Notes under the pieces: model-generated | What the model saw: the letters and a program-made list of their open reading frames with translations, nothing else | Told to the model about the DNA's origin: nothing | Databases searched by the model: none | Program-made: the position numbers and the translations under genes | Source of the DNA: GCA-2683825 sp965662355 | GTDB taxonomy: Bacteria > Planctomycetota > UBA1135 > GCA-002686595 | Direction of reading: 5' to 3' | NCBI GenBank assembly: GCA_965662355.1 | Contig: CBFIHP010000006.1 | Coordinates: 124,001-188,000 of the forward strand | Length of the DNA stretch: 64,000 bases | Shown: positions 27,477-37,003 of the stretch, piece after piece | Position numbering within the stretch: the stretch's first letter is position 1 | Layout: each line of letters begins with the position of its first letter

Positions 27477-29323
27477 AAGAAGACGCACCGAAACGAGAAG
27501 AGCTCGAGGACGAGGTCGACCTCGCCGAGCTCGAAGCCGAGGACGTCGTCATCGGCCAGGCCTTTCGGATCTCCTTGTCCGTCATCGTCGTCGTGGGGAC
27601 GCTCGTGGCTGCCATCGTCTGGTGGGCGGGGCGCGAACCCGAGGCTCTGCCCGCTCTGGAGGCCGATGTCGCTCCGCCCGTCGCGGCGTCCAGCGACGTG
27701 CGCGCCCCGGACCTAGCCTTCACCGACGTCACGTCCGCCGCCGGTATCGACTTCACGCACTTCAACGGAGCCACCGGCGACAAGTTCCTACCCGAGACCA
27801 TGGGCGGCGGTTCGGCCTTTCTGGATCACGACTCCGATGGTGACCCGGATCTTCTGTTCGTCAACGGCCGTTCGTGGCCGGGGTCCGCTGCACCCTCGTC
27901 GGCGGCGGCGACGTGCCGGCTCTATGCCAACGACGGCCAGGGAGCTTTCACCGACGTCACCGAGTCAACCGGCATGGGGGTTGTGCTCTACGGGATGGGC
28001 GTCGCGGTGGGGGACGCCGACTGTGATGGTGATTGCGACGTCTACCTGAGCGCTGTCGGCCCCAATGTCTTCCTGCGCAATCAAGGCGGTCGGTTCGAGC
28101 AGGAGGACGTCGGCGTTGCCGGCGACGATGCGGCCTGGGGCTCCAGCGCGGCCTTCTTCGACGCCGATGGCGACGGAGATCTGGATCTCGTCTGCGGCAA
28201 CTACGTGCAATGGTCGTCCGAGATCGACAGCGAGCTCGATTACCGCTTGACCGGTGTCGGGCGGGCGTACGGACCTCCCGCCAACTACAGCGGCAGCTTT
28301 CCCTATCTCTTCCGCAACGACGGCAAGGGCCTCTTCGAGGACGTCTCCGAGGCCGCCGGGATGATGGTGACCAATCCCCAGACCGGCAACCCCGTTGCAA
28401 AGACCCTTGGTGTCGTTACGACGGACATCGACGACGATGGGGACATCGATCTCGTCCTGGCCAACGATACGGTCACGAACTTCCTCTTCATCAACAAGGG
28501 CGATGGCACCTTCAGCGAGGAGAGCGCGTACTACGGCCTTGGCTTCGATCGCCAGGGTCGGGCGACAGGCGCCATGGGCATCGACGTGGCACGGTACCGC
28601 GACGATGGCACGCGCGGCATCGCTATCGCCAACTTCGCGAACGAGATGAGTTCGCTCTACGTCGCCCAGGAACGCGGCGGGTTCTTCCTGGACGAGGCCA
28701 TCTCCGAGGGCGTCGGTGCTCCGTCGCGCAAAGTGCTCTCGTTCGGCCTCCTGTTCCTCGACGTCGATCTCGACGGCCGGCTCGATCTCCTGCAAGCCAA
28801 CGGGCACCTCGAGAGCGAGATCTCCTTGGTCCAGGCCAGCCAGTCCTACGAACAGCCGGCCCAGCTCTTCTGGAACGCGGGCCCGGATGTGCGCCGAACG
28901 TTCATCGAGGTCGAGGGCGAGCGCCTGGGCGATCTGGCGAAACCGGCGGTTGGGCGTGGGCTGAACATGGCGGACATCGATGGCGACGGGGACCTCGACG
29001 TGCTCCTGACCCAGTCGGGCCGGACTCCGCGCCTCTTGCGCAACGATCAAACCCTCGGGAATCACTGGCTGCGCGTGCGCCTGGTCGGCAAGGGTTGCAA
29101 CCGCGACGCGATCAACGCGCGCGTCGAGGTCACCGCCGGGGGACACACCCTGTACCGCGAGGTACGTCCAGCCCGCAGCTACCTGTCCCAGGTCGAAAAG
29201 ACTCTGACCTTCGGACTGGGCAAGAACGACCAGCTCGAAAGCGTCAAGGTGTACTGGCCCGACGGTTCGACCAAGGACTTCGGGCCCCTGGCCGTCGATC
29301 GCGAGCACGTCCTCGAGCCCTGA
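27473..29323 (+). CDS. CRTAC1-family protein: FG-GAP repeats with ASPIC/UnbV domain, N-terminal anchor
   Basis: 616 aa, GTG start overlapping the upstream stop by 4 bp. One hydrophobic helix at about 27-50 anchors it, and an acidic stretch precedes that helix. Calcium-binding FG-GAP loops recur (DHDSDGDPDLLF, DADCDGDCDVYL, DADGDGDLDLV, DIDDDGDIDLVL, DVDLDGRLDLL, DIDGDGDLDVLL). The last 90 residues are an ASPIC/UnbV domain (NHWLRVRLVG and VYWPDGSTKDFGPL). Probably an extracytoplasmic beta-propeller working with the cytochrome-TPR protein; activity unknown. Confidence 0.92.
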   Translation: MKEDAPKREELEDEVDLAELEAEDVVIGQAFRISLSVIVVVGTLVAAIVWWAGREPEALPALEADVAPPVAASSDVRAPDLAFTDVTSAAGIDFTHFNGATGDKFLPETMGGGSAFLDHDSDGDPDLLFVNGRSWPGSAAPSSAAATCRLYANDGQGAFTDVTESTGMGVVLYGMGVAVGDADCDGDCDVYLSAVGPNVFLRNQGGRFEQEDVGVAGDDAAWGSSAAFFDADGDGDLDLVCGNYVQWSSEIDSELDYRLTGVGRAYGPPANYSGSFPYLFRNDGKGLFEDVSEAAGMMVTNPQTGNPVAKTLGVVTTDIDDDGDIDLVLANDTVTNFLFINKGDGTFSEESAYYGLGFDRQGRATGAMGIDVARYRDDGTRGIAIANFANEMSSLYVAQERGGFFLDEAISEGVGAPSRKVLSFGLLFLDVDLDGRLDLLQANGHLESEISLVQASQSYEQPAQLFWNAGPDVRRTFIEVEGERLGDLAKPAVGRGLNMADIDGDGDLDVLLTQSGRTPRLLRNDQTLGNHWLRVRLVGKGCNRDAINARVEVTAGGHTLYREVRPARSYLSQVEKTLTFGLGKNDQLESVKVYWPDGSTKDFGPLAVDREHVLEP

Positions 29324-29659
29324 GCCCACGCTACGCGCAGGACCGCTCGGAGCTGCCCTCCCAGCTCCTGATTCTGGCTCCATGGGGTTCGGCAGGGCGC
29401 TCGATCTCGCTTCGTAGCTTGAATTCGGTAGCGCTGGGGTTACGGATACGACTCCCGGTCCGTGGCCCCGTTTTTGCCCGGTTTTTCGGGAGCTTCTGAA
29501 ACAGAGCCCCAGGCGAGTCTCTCCATCGGGATGCCGGCCCGTGGCGATCCCAGGGCGTCTGCACCTTCCTCGTCCAGACTTGCCGGGCCGTCGATAGCGG
29601 GTGTGAGGCGTTTGTAATCGGCTCCCCTCCAAGCTGGGCGCCATTTATTATCACAGCTA
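29324..29659 (+). other. 336-bp intergenic region before the second sigma fusion
   Basis: No gene seen. It holds a 7-bp-stem hairpin at 29349-29368, a CCCGGTCC string and a GTTTTTGCCC string around 29454-29477 that partly resemble the shared upstream elements, and a TATTAT hexamer at 29646-29651, 8 bp before the GTG start, which would fit a promoter giving a leaderless or near-leaderless message. Confidence 0.5.
29349..29368 (+). terminator. Hairpin after the CRTAC1 gene
   Basis: GGAGCTG and CAGCTCC form a perfect 7-bp stem with a 6-base loop, 25 bp after the stop at 29323. No T-run follows, so its termination role is tentative. Confidence 0.45.
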
Positions 29660-32425
29660 GTGAGGTATTGTTTTTTGTCTCGTTTTGATCGATTTCATGG
29701 GTACCAGCCTGCTCTGCAGGAGCTTTCGAACCGGCTCACGCATTCCCAGCACGATGTGGAGGACGCGGTTCAGGACGTGTGGGTCGAGTGCTTGACACGT
29801 CCCCGTAGCGGCATTCTTCACGTATCGAGCTACCTGCGCGTGGCTGTGCGGCACGCTGCGCTGCGGCGTGTCAAGCGTGAGCGCAATCGCCAGCGCCGCG
29901 AGGAAGTGGTCGCGCGCCCCGAGAGCCAACCGTCTTTCGTCGAGGAGCTCGAGCGGCGTTCGATCCTGGAATCGCTGCTCGAAGAGGTGGAGACCTTGCG
30001 CTCGCCCTACCGCGAGGTCGTGCAACTGCGCTACCTCGAAGAGCTCGCTACCGAGGAAGTCTCGCGACGTCTGGGGCGGCCCCAGGCGACGGTGCGGATC
30101 CAGTTGAAGCGCGGGTTGGATCAGCTTCGCGAAAGGCTGTACGTGGCCGAGGAGTTCGGCGAGTTTCGTCCCACCGGTACTTTCGGAAGCTGGATTGCGT
30201 TTCTCTTCACGGGTGGATCGTTCGCTGCCTCGAAAGGCCCCGCTGGCGCGCAGAGCGGTCTGTCCCTCTGGCGAATGGCCCTCGCCGGTGGCGGCGTGCT
30301 GGCAGTTATCCTCGCCACCGCCCTGACTGTCGATCGGAACGAGGGACCTTCGGGAGGGGAGGCTCATACGGCAGGGCTGGGGGCGATTTTCATGCCGCGT
30401 CCAGCGGAGAATCCTCCGCTCAATCCTGGGCGTCTCGAAAGAACGTTCGGCGCCGCTGGCCTGGGCCACGACGCCGATTCCGTGCAAGCGTTGGCCTCCT
30501 CGCCGCGTTACGTATTCGAGGGCGTCGTCTGGGATCGCCACGGCCGTGTTGTTCCGGGCGCAGAGATATGGCTGTCCCCGGCACGCGATCCCGAAGCCCG
30601 GTGGGTCGCCGGCCATTCCGATGCCGTGGGCAGCTATCGCGTCGAATCCGATACGGCCTACGTCGGCGTATGGGCCGAACGCAATGGGCTGGCACCGACG
30701 CGCAAGCTCGTCGTGAACCTGGCCAAGGACGAGCCCGGTTCGATGGACCTGCACTTCCGTGCCGTGGCTGGCAAGATCCTCGGTCGGGTCGTCGATGCGC
30801 AGGGCCAGTCCGTGATCGGTGCGATCGTTCGCGTCGACGCGCGCTTCGAGGTACAGGCGCGACTGGGCATCCTCGGTCGCCTCGAGGAACAAAGTGCGAC
30901 CGGCCGGGCGTACACGAACATCGAGGGTTTCTTCGAGATCCAAAAGCAAAGAGTGACGCGCCATCGCTTGATCGTGACGCTCGAGGGTTCTGCGCCCTTC
31001 GTCACGTATCTCGAGAGCCCGCTGGGGGAGGATCATTACCTCGACATCGTCTTGCCGGAAGCGGCAGAGCTCAGTGGGCGCGTCGTCGACCTCCAGGGTC
31101 AATCGGCGTCCGGGATCGACGTGCGCGTGCAATTCGCGCAGGGCCTCGAGCCGGCGCTTGCGCGCACGGACCAGGAGGGTGTGTTTCGCGTAGGAGGACT
31201 GCCGCCCGGAGCCTTCCTGCTGCGTTGTTCGGAACCGATTGCTCGTGGAGGCCTTTCGGTCCTCAACGAGGGGGAACTGCTCGAGGGAGAGACGAAGGAG
31301 CTGGCGACGCTCGTGCTGGGCGAGGAGGCCTCCATCTGGGGCTTCGCCATCGATGAGAGGGGCCGACCGCTCTCTGGCTGGAACGTCGTGCTCGAAGAGG
31401 AACGCTACGAACGCTCGCGGAGGCGCTGTGACCGTGATGAGCGCGAGACCGCAACCGCCGAGGACGGCTCGTTCCGCTTTCCCGCCTGTCTCTGGGGTCG
31501 GTACAAGCTGCGGCTCTTCCGCCCGGGGTGTGAAGCCTGGGGAGCTCAGGCTTCGCTCGTAGGTATCACTCCCAGTGGTGATGCCGTGCGTCTCGTGCGC
31601 AGCATCGAGGCCGAACCGACGGCCCAGGTTCTCGGACGCGTCTCCGCCGAGCTCTTTGCGCTCGAGCCCAAGCTGCGCATCCGCGGCGACGCCTTCCGCG
31701 AGCTCTACGAACTCGACATCGATCCCGATACCCACGCCTTCGGTGTCGGACCGCTGACACCGGGCCGCTACGCCCTCGAGGTCGAGGTGCCGGGCTACGG
31801 CACGTGGGACGCCGCCGTGCTGGAGCTTGAACCCGGCGATCGACGCGACCTGGGATCCCTGCCCTTCCTGGCGACGGGAGAGCTCATCGTCAATCTGGGG
31901 TCGACCCGCGCGAGCTGTAACGAGGAGCTCTCGCTACGGTTGCGCGGACCGCACATCGATTTCTACACGTTTGGAGACGAGCGCGTTCACGGAGTCGACA
32001 AGCAGCTCGAGAAGGGGGCCATCGGGTTTCCGTATCTGCTTCCGGGCAACTACGTGTTGACGGTGCGATCGGGTTGTCATGCGGAGGAGGGGCTGCATGT
32101 GACGGTTGCGGAGAACGCCACGACGGAGATCTACATTCCCGAAGTCGATTGCACCATCCTCAACTTCGCGATTGCCTCTCCGCGGGCGCTGTATCGCTCG
32201 GAGGAGACGCGGGTCGTTCTACGACGCGAGGGGTACTGGGAGACCGTGATCGCTCCGATCGTGCGGGATGACAAGGAGAGCCTGATGCGCTTCACGCGGG
32301 CCTTGCCGGCGGGCGTGCATACGATCGAGGTGTCGACGACGTCGGGGTTGGTGGGCCGGTTGCAGTTCGATCCGGCGGAGATGGAATCGCGGACGACCCA
32401 TGTGATTGGGTTGGAGCTGGAGTAG
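29660..32425 (+). CDS. ECF-type sigma factor fused to a TM helix and carboxypeptidase-regulatory-like repeats
   Basis: 921 aa, GTG start. Sigma region 2 spans about 15-80 (HDVEDAVQDVWVECL) and region 4 about 105-160 (YREVVQLRYLEELATEEVSRRLG followed by the recognition helix). A single TM helix at 204-224 (LWRMALAGGGVLAVILATAL) follows a short linker. The remaining 700 residues form repeated beta-sandwich units of the carboxypeptidase-regulatory-like type: GVVWDRHGRVVPGAEIWL at 288, GRVVDAQGQSVIGAIVRV at 375, GRVVDLQGQSASGIDVRV, and GFAIDERGRPLSGWNVVL. The architecture is a membrane-tethered sigma factor with a large extracytoplasmic domain. It follows the cytochrome/CRTAC1 operon. No separate anti-sigma gene is seen. 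Confidence 0.9.
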   Translation: MRYCFLSRFDRFHGYQPALQELSNRLTHSQHDVEDAVQDVWVECLTRPRSGILHVSSYLRVAVRHAALRRVKRERNRQRREEVVARPESQPSFVEELERRSILESLLEEVETLRSPYREVVQLRYLEELATEEVSRRLGRPQATVRIQLKRGLDQLRERLYVAEEFGEFRPTGTFGSWIAFLFTGGSFAASKGPAGAQSGLSLWRMALAGGGVLAVILATALTVDRNEGPSGGEAHTAGLGAIFMPRPAENPPLNPGRLERTFGAAGLGHDADSVQALASSPRYVFEGVVWDRHGRVVPGAEIWLSPARDPEARWVAGHSDAVGSYRVESDTAYVGVWAERNGLAPTRKLVVNLAKDEPGSMDLHFRAVAGKILGRVVDAQGQSVIGAIVRVDARFEVQARLGILGRLEEQSATGRAYTNIEGFFEIQKQRVTRHRLIVTLEGSAPFVTYLESPLGEDHYLDIVLPEAAELSGRVVDLQGQSASGIDVRVQFAQGLEPALARTDQEGVFRVGGLPPGAFLLRCSEPIARGGLSVLNEGELLEGETKELATLVLGEEASIWGFAIDERGRPLSGWNVVLEEERYERSRRRCDRDERETATAEDGSFRFPACLWGRYKLRLFRPGCEAWGAQASLVGITPSGDAVRLVRSIEAEPTAQVLGRVSAELFALEPKLRIRGDAFRELYELDIDPDTHAFGVGPLTPGRYALEVEVPGYGTWDAAVLELEPGDRRDLGSLPFLATGELIVNLGSTRASCNEELSLRLRGPHIDFYTFGDERVHGVDKQLEKGAIGFPYLLPGNYVLTVRSGCHAEEGLHVTVAENATTEIYIPEVDCTILNFAIASPRALYRSEETRVVLRREGYWETVIAPIVRDDKESLMRFTRALPAGVHTIEVSTTSGLVGRLQFDPAEMESRTTHVIGLELE

Positions 32426-32455
32426 GGAGTCTTGCGTGCGGGATCGTACGAAGAA

Positions 32456-32494
32456 ACCGATTCCCAGGCCGGCGGAAGCGGCACAGGAATCGGT
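32456..32494. terminator. Bidirectional nested hairpin terminator
   Basis: Perfect 9-bp stem ACCGATTCC/GGAATCGGT, with a nested GCCG/CGGC stem inside. On the minus strand it is followed by TTCTTCG. It lies between convergent stops at 32425 and 32515. Confidence 0.75.
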
Positions 32495-32514
32495 CGAAAC
32501 GCGACCCGGCTTTG

Positions 32515-32898
32515 CTACGGATTCGAGCCGGGATCGGTGAAGTGGTTGGGCGTCGATGGTGAGTTCGTCGCTCGACTCGGCGCGAACCCCACCGCCTCGC
32601 GCATGATGTAGTCGCCATTCTTGCCGAAGACGATCACGGTGCCGGGTTCCACGTGGTACGTCTGCTCGTTCTTCTTGCTCAAGCGGATCTTCACTTTGCA
32701 ACCGGCGCTACCGACCGTGAAGGCGATGCCGTCGGACAGCCGCACGAAGTGGTGACTCTTCAGATTCTCGACGTGCACGATCTTGCCGCGAACGACGGAC
32801 ATGTTGGGGCTGTGCTTGACGTAGGCGGCGCTCGTGGAAGCGCAGCTCGAGAGGACGAGAAGGAGCGTGCCGAGTACCGGTAGGAGTCGCTTTAACAT
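32515..32898 (-). CDS. Small lipoprotein of unknown function
   Basis: 127 aa from ATG 32898 (the frame runs back to 33231, but only antisense to the HTH gene). A lipoprotein signal peptide is clear: LLPVLGTLLLVLSSC, with Cys near residue 17. The mature part is beta-rich and basic (VVRGKIVHVENLKSHHFVRL, then TVIVFGKNG) and could form an OB- or SH3-like barrel, but no family is recognised. Monocistronic, with the 32456-32494 hairpin as terminator. Confidence 0.72.
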   Translation of the reverse strand: MLKRLLPVLGTLLLVLSSCASTSAAYVKHSPNMSVVRGKIVHVENLKSHHFVRLSDGIAFTVGSAGCKVKIRLSKKNEQTYHVEPGTVIVFGKNGDYIMREAVGFAPSRATNSPSTPNHFTDPGSNP

Positions 32899-33082
32899 TT
32901 CGGATGTACCGTTTTTTGGGGGGGTGTGTTCTTGCCCGTTGGATATCGGCACCACGTGCTCGTGGCTTGAGAGGGCCTGTCCAGCCGTCGCGGATCGTCC
33001 CGGGCGGATCAGGCCCCCGGGCGCAGCGACTCCCGGTACCATGGGGACCACCGGCTCGTATCGCGCACACTCACCCAGGGCC

Positions 33083-33379
33083 ATGACGATGAGGAATCGG
33101 CGTACGGACTTGGAGCTCCTGGCGGATCTCGAGGCCGAACTCGCGCAGCTGAAGGCTCGCATCCGCGGCAATGGCCAGTTCTCGCCGGCTGCCGTCAGCG
33201 AGGAGCGCGAACGGCTCGAGCTGTCCGCCAAGGACTACGGGCAGCTGGTCGGCGTCTCCCACTTGACCATCTACAACTGGGAGCACGGGCGCTCCAAGCC
33301 GCGCTCCAAGCAGCTCGAGTCGTGGTTGTCGATCAAGGGGATCGGCAAGCACAGGGCCTGGAAGAAGCTCGGCTACTGA
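33083..33379 (+). CDS. Small helix-turn-helix DNA-binding protein
   Basis: 98 aa from ATG 33083 (a second ATG at 33089 is possible). The N-terminal half is a charged helix (LELLADLEAELAQLKARI) that could dimerise. The C-terminal half holds a XRE-like HTH: LSAKDYGQLVGVSHLTIYNW followed by EHGRSKPRSKQLESWLSIKG. No regulated target is evident; it is flanked by divergently and convergently oriented genes. Confidence 0.75.
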   Translation: MTMRNRRTDLELLADLEAELAQLKARIRGNGQFSPAAVSEERERLELSAKDYGQLVGVSHLTIYNWEHGRSKPRSKQLESWLSIKGIGKHRAWKKLGY

Positions 33380-33436
33380 GGGGACGGCGTCCTTCCTCCA
33401 CGCCTTCGGAGAGCCAAGAAGAACGAAGCGTTCGCT

Positions 33437-34825
33437 CTATCGAGCGCCTAGCCGATAGCCCGCCGCCTTCCACGACGCATACCGATCCCGCAGACGCTCG
33501 ACCACCTCGACGTGCCGCAGAGCGAGATTGGTACTTTCGGAGACATCCTGTCTCAGGTTCGCCAGGAAGAGCCGATCTTGCTCGGGCCGTTTTGGGGGCG
33601 AGGTGGAGTGCGTCGTGTCGTAGGGCTCGAAGAGCAGCTTCCAGTCGCCGGAGCGTACCGCCCAGCTGTTGCCGTTTTGCCAGATCAGCGTGCGCTCGGG
33701 GAGCGTTGCGTGTGGATCGTGCAGATAGGACGCGAGGCTGAGGCCGTCCACGTCCGTGGGCGCATCGAGTCCGCAGAGCTCGAGCAGCGTGGGTACCCAG
33801 TCGGCGGAATGGGCCGGCTGATCTCGGACTTCGTTCGCCGGCAGGGTTCCGGGCCAGGAGATGATGGCCGGGACGCGTATGCCGCCTTCGAAGAGGGAGA
33901 ACTTGGCGCCCCGGTACGGACCGGCGAAGCCGCCGCCGGAGTGGGCGCGGATTTCGGTGGAGTGGCCGTGGTCGGACTGGAAGACGACGATGGTGTTCTC
34001 GGTCTGGCCCAGGCGATCCACTTCATCGAGCAGCGCTCCGAGGCGCTCGTCCAGGGAGGAGAGAAAGCCGGCGTAGAGATCCCTTGGATACGGCGTGCCC
34101 TGGCGCTCGTAGTAGTCGAGCCATTCCGCGTCGCCCTGGTAGGGGTAGTGGGGGGCGTTCGCCGCGAAGTAGAGCAGGAAGGGGCGCTCCCTATCCGCCT
34201 GCATGAAGTCGCAGGCCTCTTGCAACATCAGATCCGGAAAGTACTCGCCGTCCGCATGCACGCGCTGGCCGTTGCGCCAGAGATCGTGGCGATTGGGACC
34301 GTTCCAGTAGAAGAAGTGTGAGCGGTTGTCGATGCATCCGACGAGATGCCCGAACCAATGCTCGAAGCCCTGGGCGGAGGGGAGGCGCTCGGGGGCGTGT
34401 CCCAGGTGCCACTTGCCGACCAGAGCCGTGCGATATCCCGCCTGCTGAAAGCGCTCGGCCAGCGTGACCTCTGCATTGGGTAGCCCGGTCGGGGAGCTGA
34501 GCTCGGGTGCGACGTTGCCGGGCACACCCGCGGCTTGCGGGCTCTTGCCGGTCAAGAGACAAGCCCGCGAGGGCGAGCACACCGGCGCGCCGGCGTAGAA
34601 CTGCGTGAAGCGCACGCCTTGGGCGGCGAGACGATCCATGGCCGGCGTCTGGAGATCCGCGGCGCCGTACGCCCCCATGTCGAGCGAACCTTGATCGTCG
34701 GTGAGAATGACAATGACGTTGGGGCGCTTGGCCCCGGTCTTCGGTTTCGGCGTGATCGAGCAGCCCTGGGACACCCAGGAACCCGTTCCGAGAATCAGGA
34801 AGAACAGAGGTAGCGTGTGTCTCAC
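33437..34825 (-). CDS. Secreted sulfatase (alkaline-phosphatase superfamily)
   Basis: 462 aa from GTG 34825, chosen because it puts a signal sequence (LPLFFLILGTGSWVSQGC) at the N-terminus; an ATG at 34918 would add 31 residues and reach almost to the divergent gene. Metal-site LTDDQG is at 41-46, and the formylglycine motif C-S-P-S-R is at 83-87, followed by ACLLTGK. GKWHLGH and VFQSDHGHS supply further catalytic and metal residues. Hydrolyses a sulfate ester, probably on a carbohydrate; substrate unknown. Confidence 0.92.
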   Translation of the reverse strand: MRHTLPLFFLILGTGSWVSQGCSITPKPKTGAKRPNVIVILTDDQGSLDMGAYGAADLQTPAMDRLAAQGVRFTQFYAGAPVCSPSRACLLTGKSPQAAGVPGNVAPELSSPTGLPNAEVTLAERFQQAGYRTALVGKWHLGHAPERLPSAQGFEHWFGHLVGCIDNRSHFFYWNGPNRHDLWRNGQRVHADGEYFPDLMLQEACDFMQADRERPFLLYFAANAPHYPYQGDAEWLDYYERQGTPYPRDLYAGFLSSLDERLGALLDEVDRLGQTENTIVVFQSDHGHSTEIRAHSGGGFAGPYRGAKFSLFEGGIRVPAIISWPGTLPANEVRDQPAHSADWVPTLLELCGLDAPTDVDGLSLASYLHDPHATLPERTLIWQNGNSWAVRSGDWKLLFEPYDTTHSTSPPKRPEQDRLFLANLRQDVSESTNLALRHVEVVERLRDRYASWKAAGYRLGAR

Positions 34826-34939
34826 AGGGTGGAGCGTAGCCTTGTGATCCAGCGTGTACGAGCCTGGTCGCCAGCGAAGCTCGAGTTGGGGCGTTTTGCG
34901 TACCAGTCCACGAATCATCCGGGCTAGATTCAGCCCTCG

Positions 34940-36604
34940 ATGAAGATACGCGAATCCTTCTTCCTCCCCATTGCCCTGGTTCTCGTCACGATGGTCTGTG
35001 TGGGCTCGGCTCGGCCCCGAGCCGGCAACGATTCGCTCGAGAGAGCTGGGCGCAAGCGGCCGAACATCCTGTTCATCTTCACCGACGACCACGCGCCCCA
35101 CGCGATCGGAGCTTATGGCGGGCGCTTCGCTGGCCTGAACCCCACGCCCAACATCGACCGGTTGGCCAGCGAGGGAATGCTCTTTCGGAACAGCTTCTGC
35201 ACGAACTCGATCTGCGGTCCGTCTCGCGCGGTCATCTTGACCGGCAAGCACAGCCACAAGAACGGGTTCATGAAGAACGGCAATCGCTTCGACGGTTCCC
35301 AGCTGACGTTCCCGAAGCTCCTGCAAAAGGGCGGGTATCGCACGGCGCTGATCGGCAAGTGGCACCTCTCGTCGGATCCGGAAGGCTTCGACTACTGGGA
35401 TGTCTTGCCCGGCCAGGGCGACTATTACAACCCGACGCTGATCCGTGCCGATGGCAAGCGTCAGGTGCAGGGGTACTGCACCGACATCGTGACCGACCTC
35501 GCGATCGATTGGATGGAAGAACGCAAAGGCGCGGACGAGCCCTTCATGCTGATGTGCCAGCAAAAGGCGCCGCACCGGAACTGGATGCCAGCGTTGCGTC
35601 ACCTGAAACTGTACGCGGATCAGGAGCTACCGGAGCCGGATACGCTGTTCGACAGCTACGCGGACAACGCCAGCCCCGCGCGCTTTCAGGAAATGGAGAT
35701 CGACCGGCACATGAACCTGGTCTACGACCTCTTCCTCGAGCCCTTCGAGGGCTGGGATCCCAAGGCAGGCAAGGCCCGGGATACCTCGGGGTTTCACAAC
35801 CTGAAGAGGATGACGACGTCGCAACGCTCGGCGTGGGACGCGGGTTTTGCCGAAGAGAATGCACGCTTTCATGCGAGTCAGCTGGAAGGCGAGGCCCTCG
35901 TGCGCTGGAAGTATCAGCGCTACATGAAGAACTACCTGCGCACGATTCGCGGCGTCGACGAGAGCGTGGGACGGCTGAACGCGTACCTCGAGCAGAGCGG
36001 TCTGGCCGACAACACGATCGTGATCTATTCGTCGGACCAGGGCTTCTATCTGGGAGACCATGGCTGGTACGACAAACGCTGGATGTACGAGGAGTCGTTG
36101 CGCATGCCCTTGATCGTCAAGTGGCCCGGTGTCACACAGCCCGGGGCGGTCAACGAAGAGCTGGTGCAAAACCTCGACTATGCCGAGACCTTTCTCGAGC
36201 TTGCGGGGGTGGCGATCCCCGAGGAAATGCAGGGACGTTCGTTGGTGCCGCTTCTACGTGGCGAGCAGGTCGAGGACTGGCGCGATGGGATCTACTACCA
36301 CTACTACGGGTTCCCTTCAGTGCACATGGTCGCGCGGCACTACGGTATCCGCACGGAGCGCTACAAGTTGATACGCTTCTATCAGTTCGATGAATGGGAG
36401 CTGTACGACCTCGAGAACGATCCGGACGAACGCACGAACCTCTACGGGAATCCCGAACACGTCTCGACCGTCGCGCGCCTGGCGGAAGAGCTGGGTCGCC
36501 TGCGGGAGGGCTACGACGACGACTCCGACGTTGCCGTGATGCCCGAGGAGTGGCGCGCTCCATACCGTGCGCCACGCGAGGCCGCCCTCCGTTCGGGGGA
36601 GTAA
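34940..36604 (+). CDS. Secreted sulfatase
   Basis: 554 aa; signal peptide at about 1-24 (FFLPIALVLVTMVCVGSA). Metal-binding FTDDHAP is at 48-54; the formylglycine motif C-G-P-S-R is at 92-96, then AVILTGKHSH. GKWHLS, IYSSDQGFYLGDHG and the C-terminal YELYDLENDPDE-like segment (WELYDLENDPDERTNLYGNP) match carbohydrate sulfatases. It is divergent from the sulfatase at 33437-34825 with about 114 bp between starts. The GIY-YIG gene begins directly at its stop. Confidence 0.94.
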   Translation: MKIRESFFLPIALVLVTMVCVGSARPRAGNDSLERAGRKRPNILFIFTDDHAPHAIGAYGGRFAGLNPTPNIDRLASEGMLFRNSFCTNSICGPSRAVILTGKHSHKNGFMKNGNRFDGSQLTFPKLLQKGGYRTALIGKWHLSSDPEGFDYWDVLPGQGDYYNPTLIRADGKRQVQGYCTDIVTDLAIDWMEERKGADEPFMLMCQQKAPHRNWMPALRHLKLYADQELPEPDTLFDSYADNASPARFQEMEIDRHMNLVYDLFLEPFEGWDPKAGKARDTSGFHNLKRMTTSQRSAWDAGFAEENARFHASQLEGEALVRWKYQRYMKNYLRTIRGVDESVGRLNAYLEQSGLADNTIVIYSSDQGFYLGDHGWYDKRWMYEESLRMPLIVKWPGVTQPGAVNEELVQNLDYAETFLELAGVAIPEEMQGRSLVPLLRGEQVEDWRDGIYYHYYGFPSVHMVARHYGIRTERYKLIRFYQFDEWELYDLENDPDERTNLYGNPEHVSTVARLAEELGRLREGYDDDSDVAVMPEEWRAPYRAPREAALRSGE

Positions 36605-36877
36605 GTGAGCGATTCCTGGCTGGTCTACGTGCTCGTGTCGGATTCGCGTTCGCGCTCCTACGTGGGCATCACCACCGACCTCGAGCGTCGACTGCTACAG
36701 CATAATGGCGAGCTGCCTGGTGGCGCCCGCTCGACAACCCATGGCCGGCCCTGGCGCGTCGGAGTCGCCTACGGGCCTTACGAAGGCCGGGGCGAGGCTC
36801 TGCGAATCGAGTACGAGGTCAAGAAACGCCGCGGCCCCGAGCGCCTGGTGTGGAGCCCTGCCCCGGACGATTCATGA
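36605..36877 (+). CDS. GIY-YIG domain protein (UvrC/YhbQ-like mini-nuclease)
   Basis: 90 aa, GTG start abutting the sulfatase stop with no gap. The core matches GIY-YIG: VYVLVSDSRSRSYVGITTDL gives the two Y/G strands, RRLLQHN the conserved Arg/His helix, and ALRIEYEVKKRRG the Glu-bearing helix. Members of this size class cleave nicked or branched DNA; activity not shown. Its position behind a sulfatase looks like convenience of transcription and gives no functional hint. Confidence 0.9.
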   Translation: MSDSWLVYVLVSDSRSRSYVGITTDLERRLLQHNGELPGGARSTTHGRPWRVGVAYGPYEGRGEALRIEYEVKKRRGPERLVWSPAPDDS

Positions 36878-37003
36878 GCGCTCCCGCCGCTCAAAGGACT
36901 TCGAGGTACGAAACGCTTGATGCTCTGCCGTCGGTTCTGTGAGATAAAGGATCTGCTTCACCTCGACAAACGCCCTAGAACCGCACATTCCATGGAAGGT
37001 CAG

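Noticed and set aside
27965..31735. Two long minus-strand frames (559 and 692 codons)
   Set aside because: Both mirror the CRTAC1 and sigma-fusion genes and show no domain signatures.
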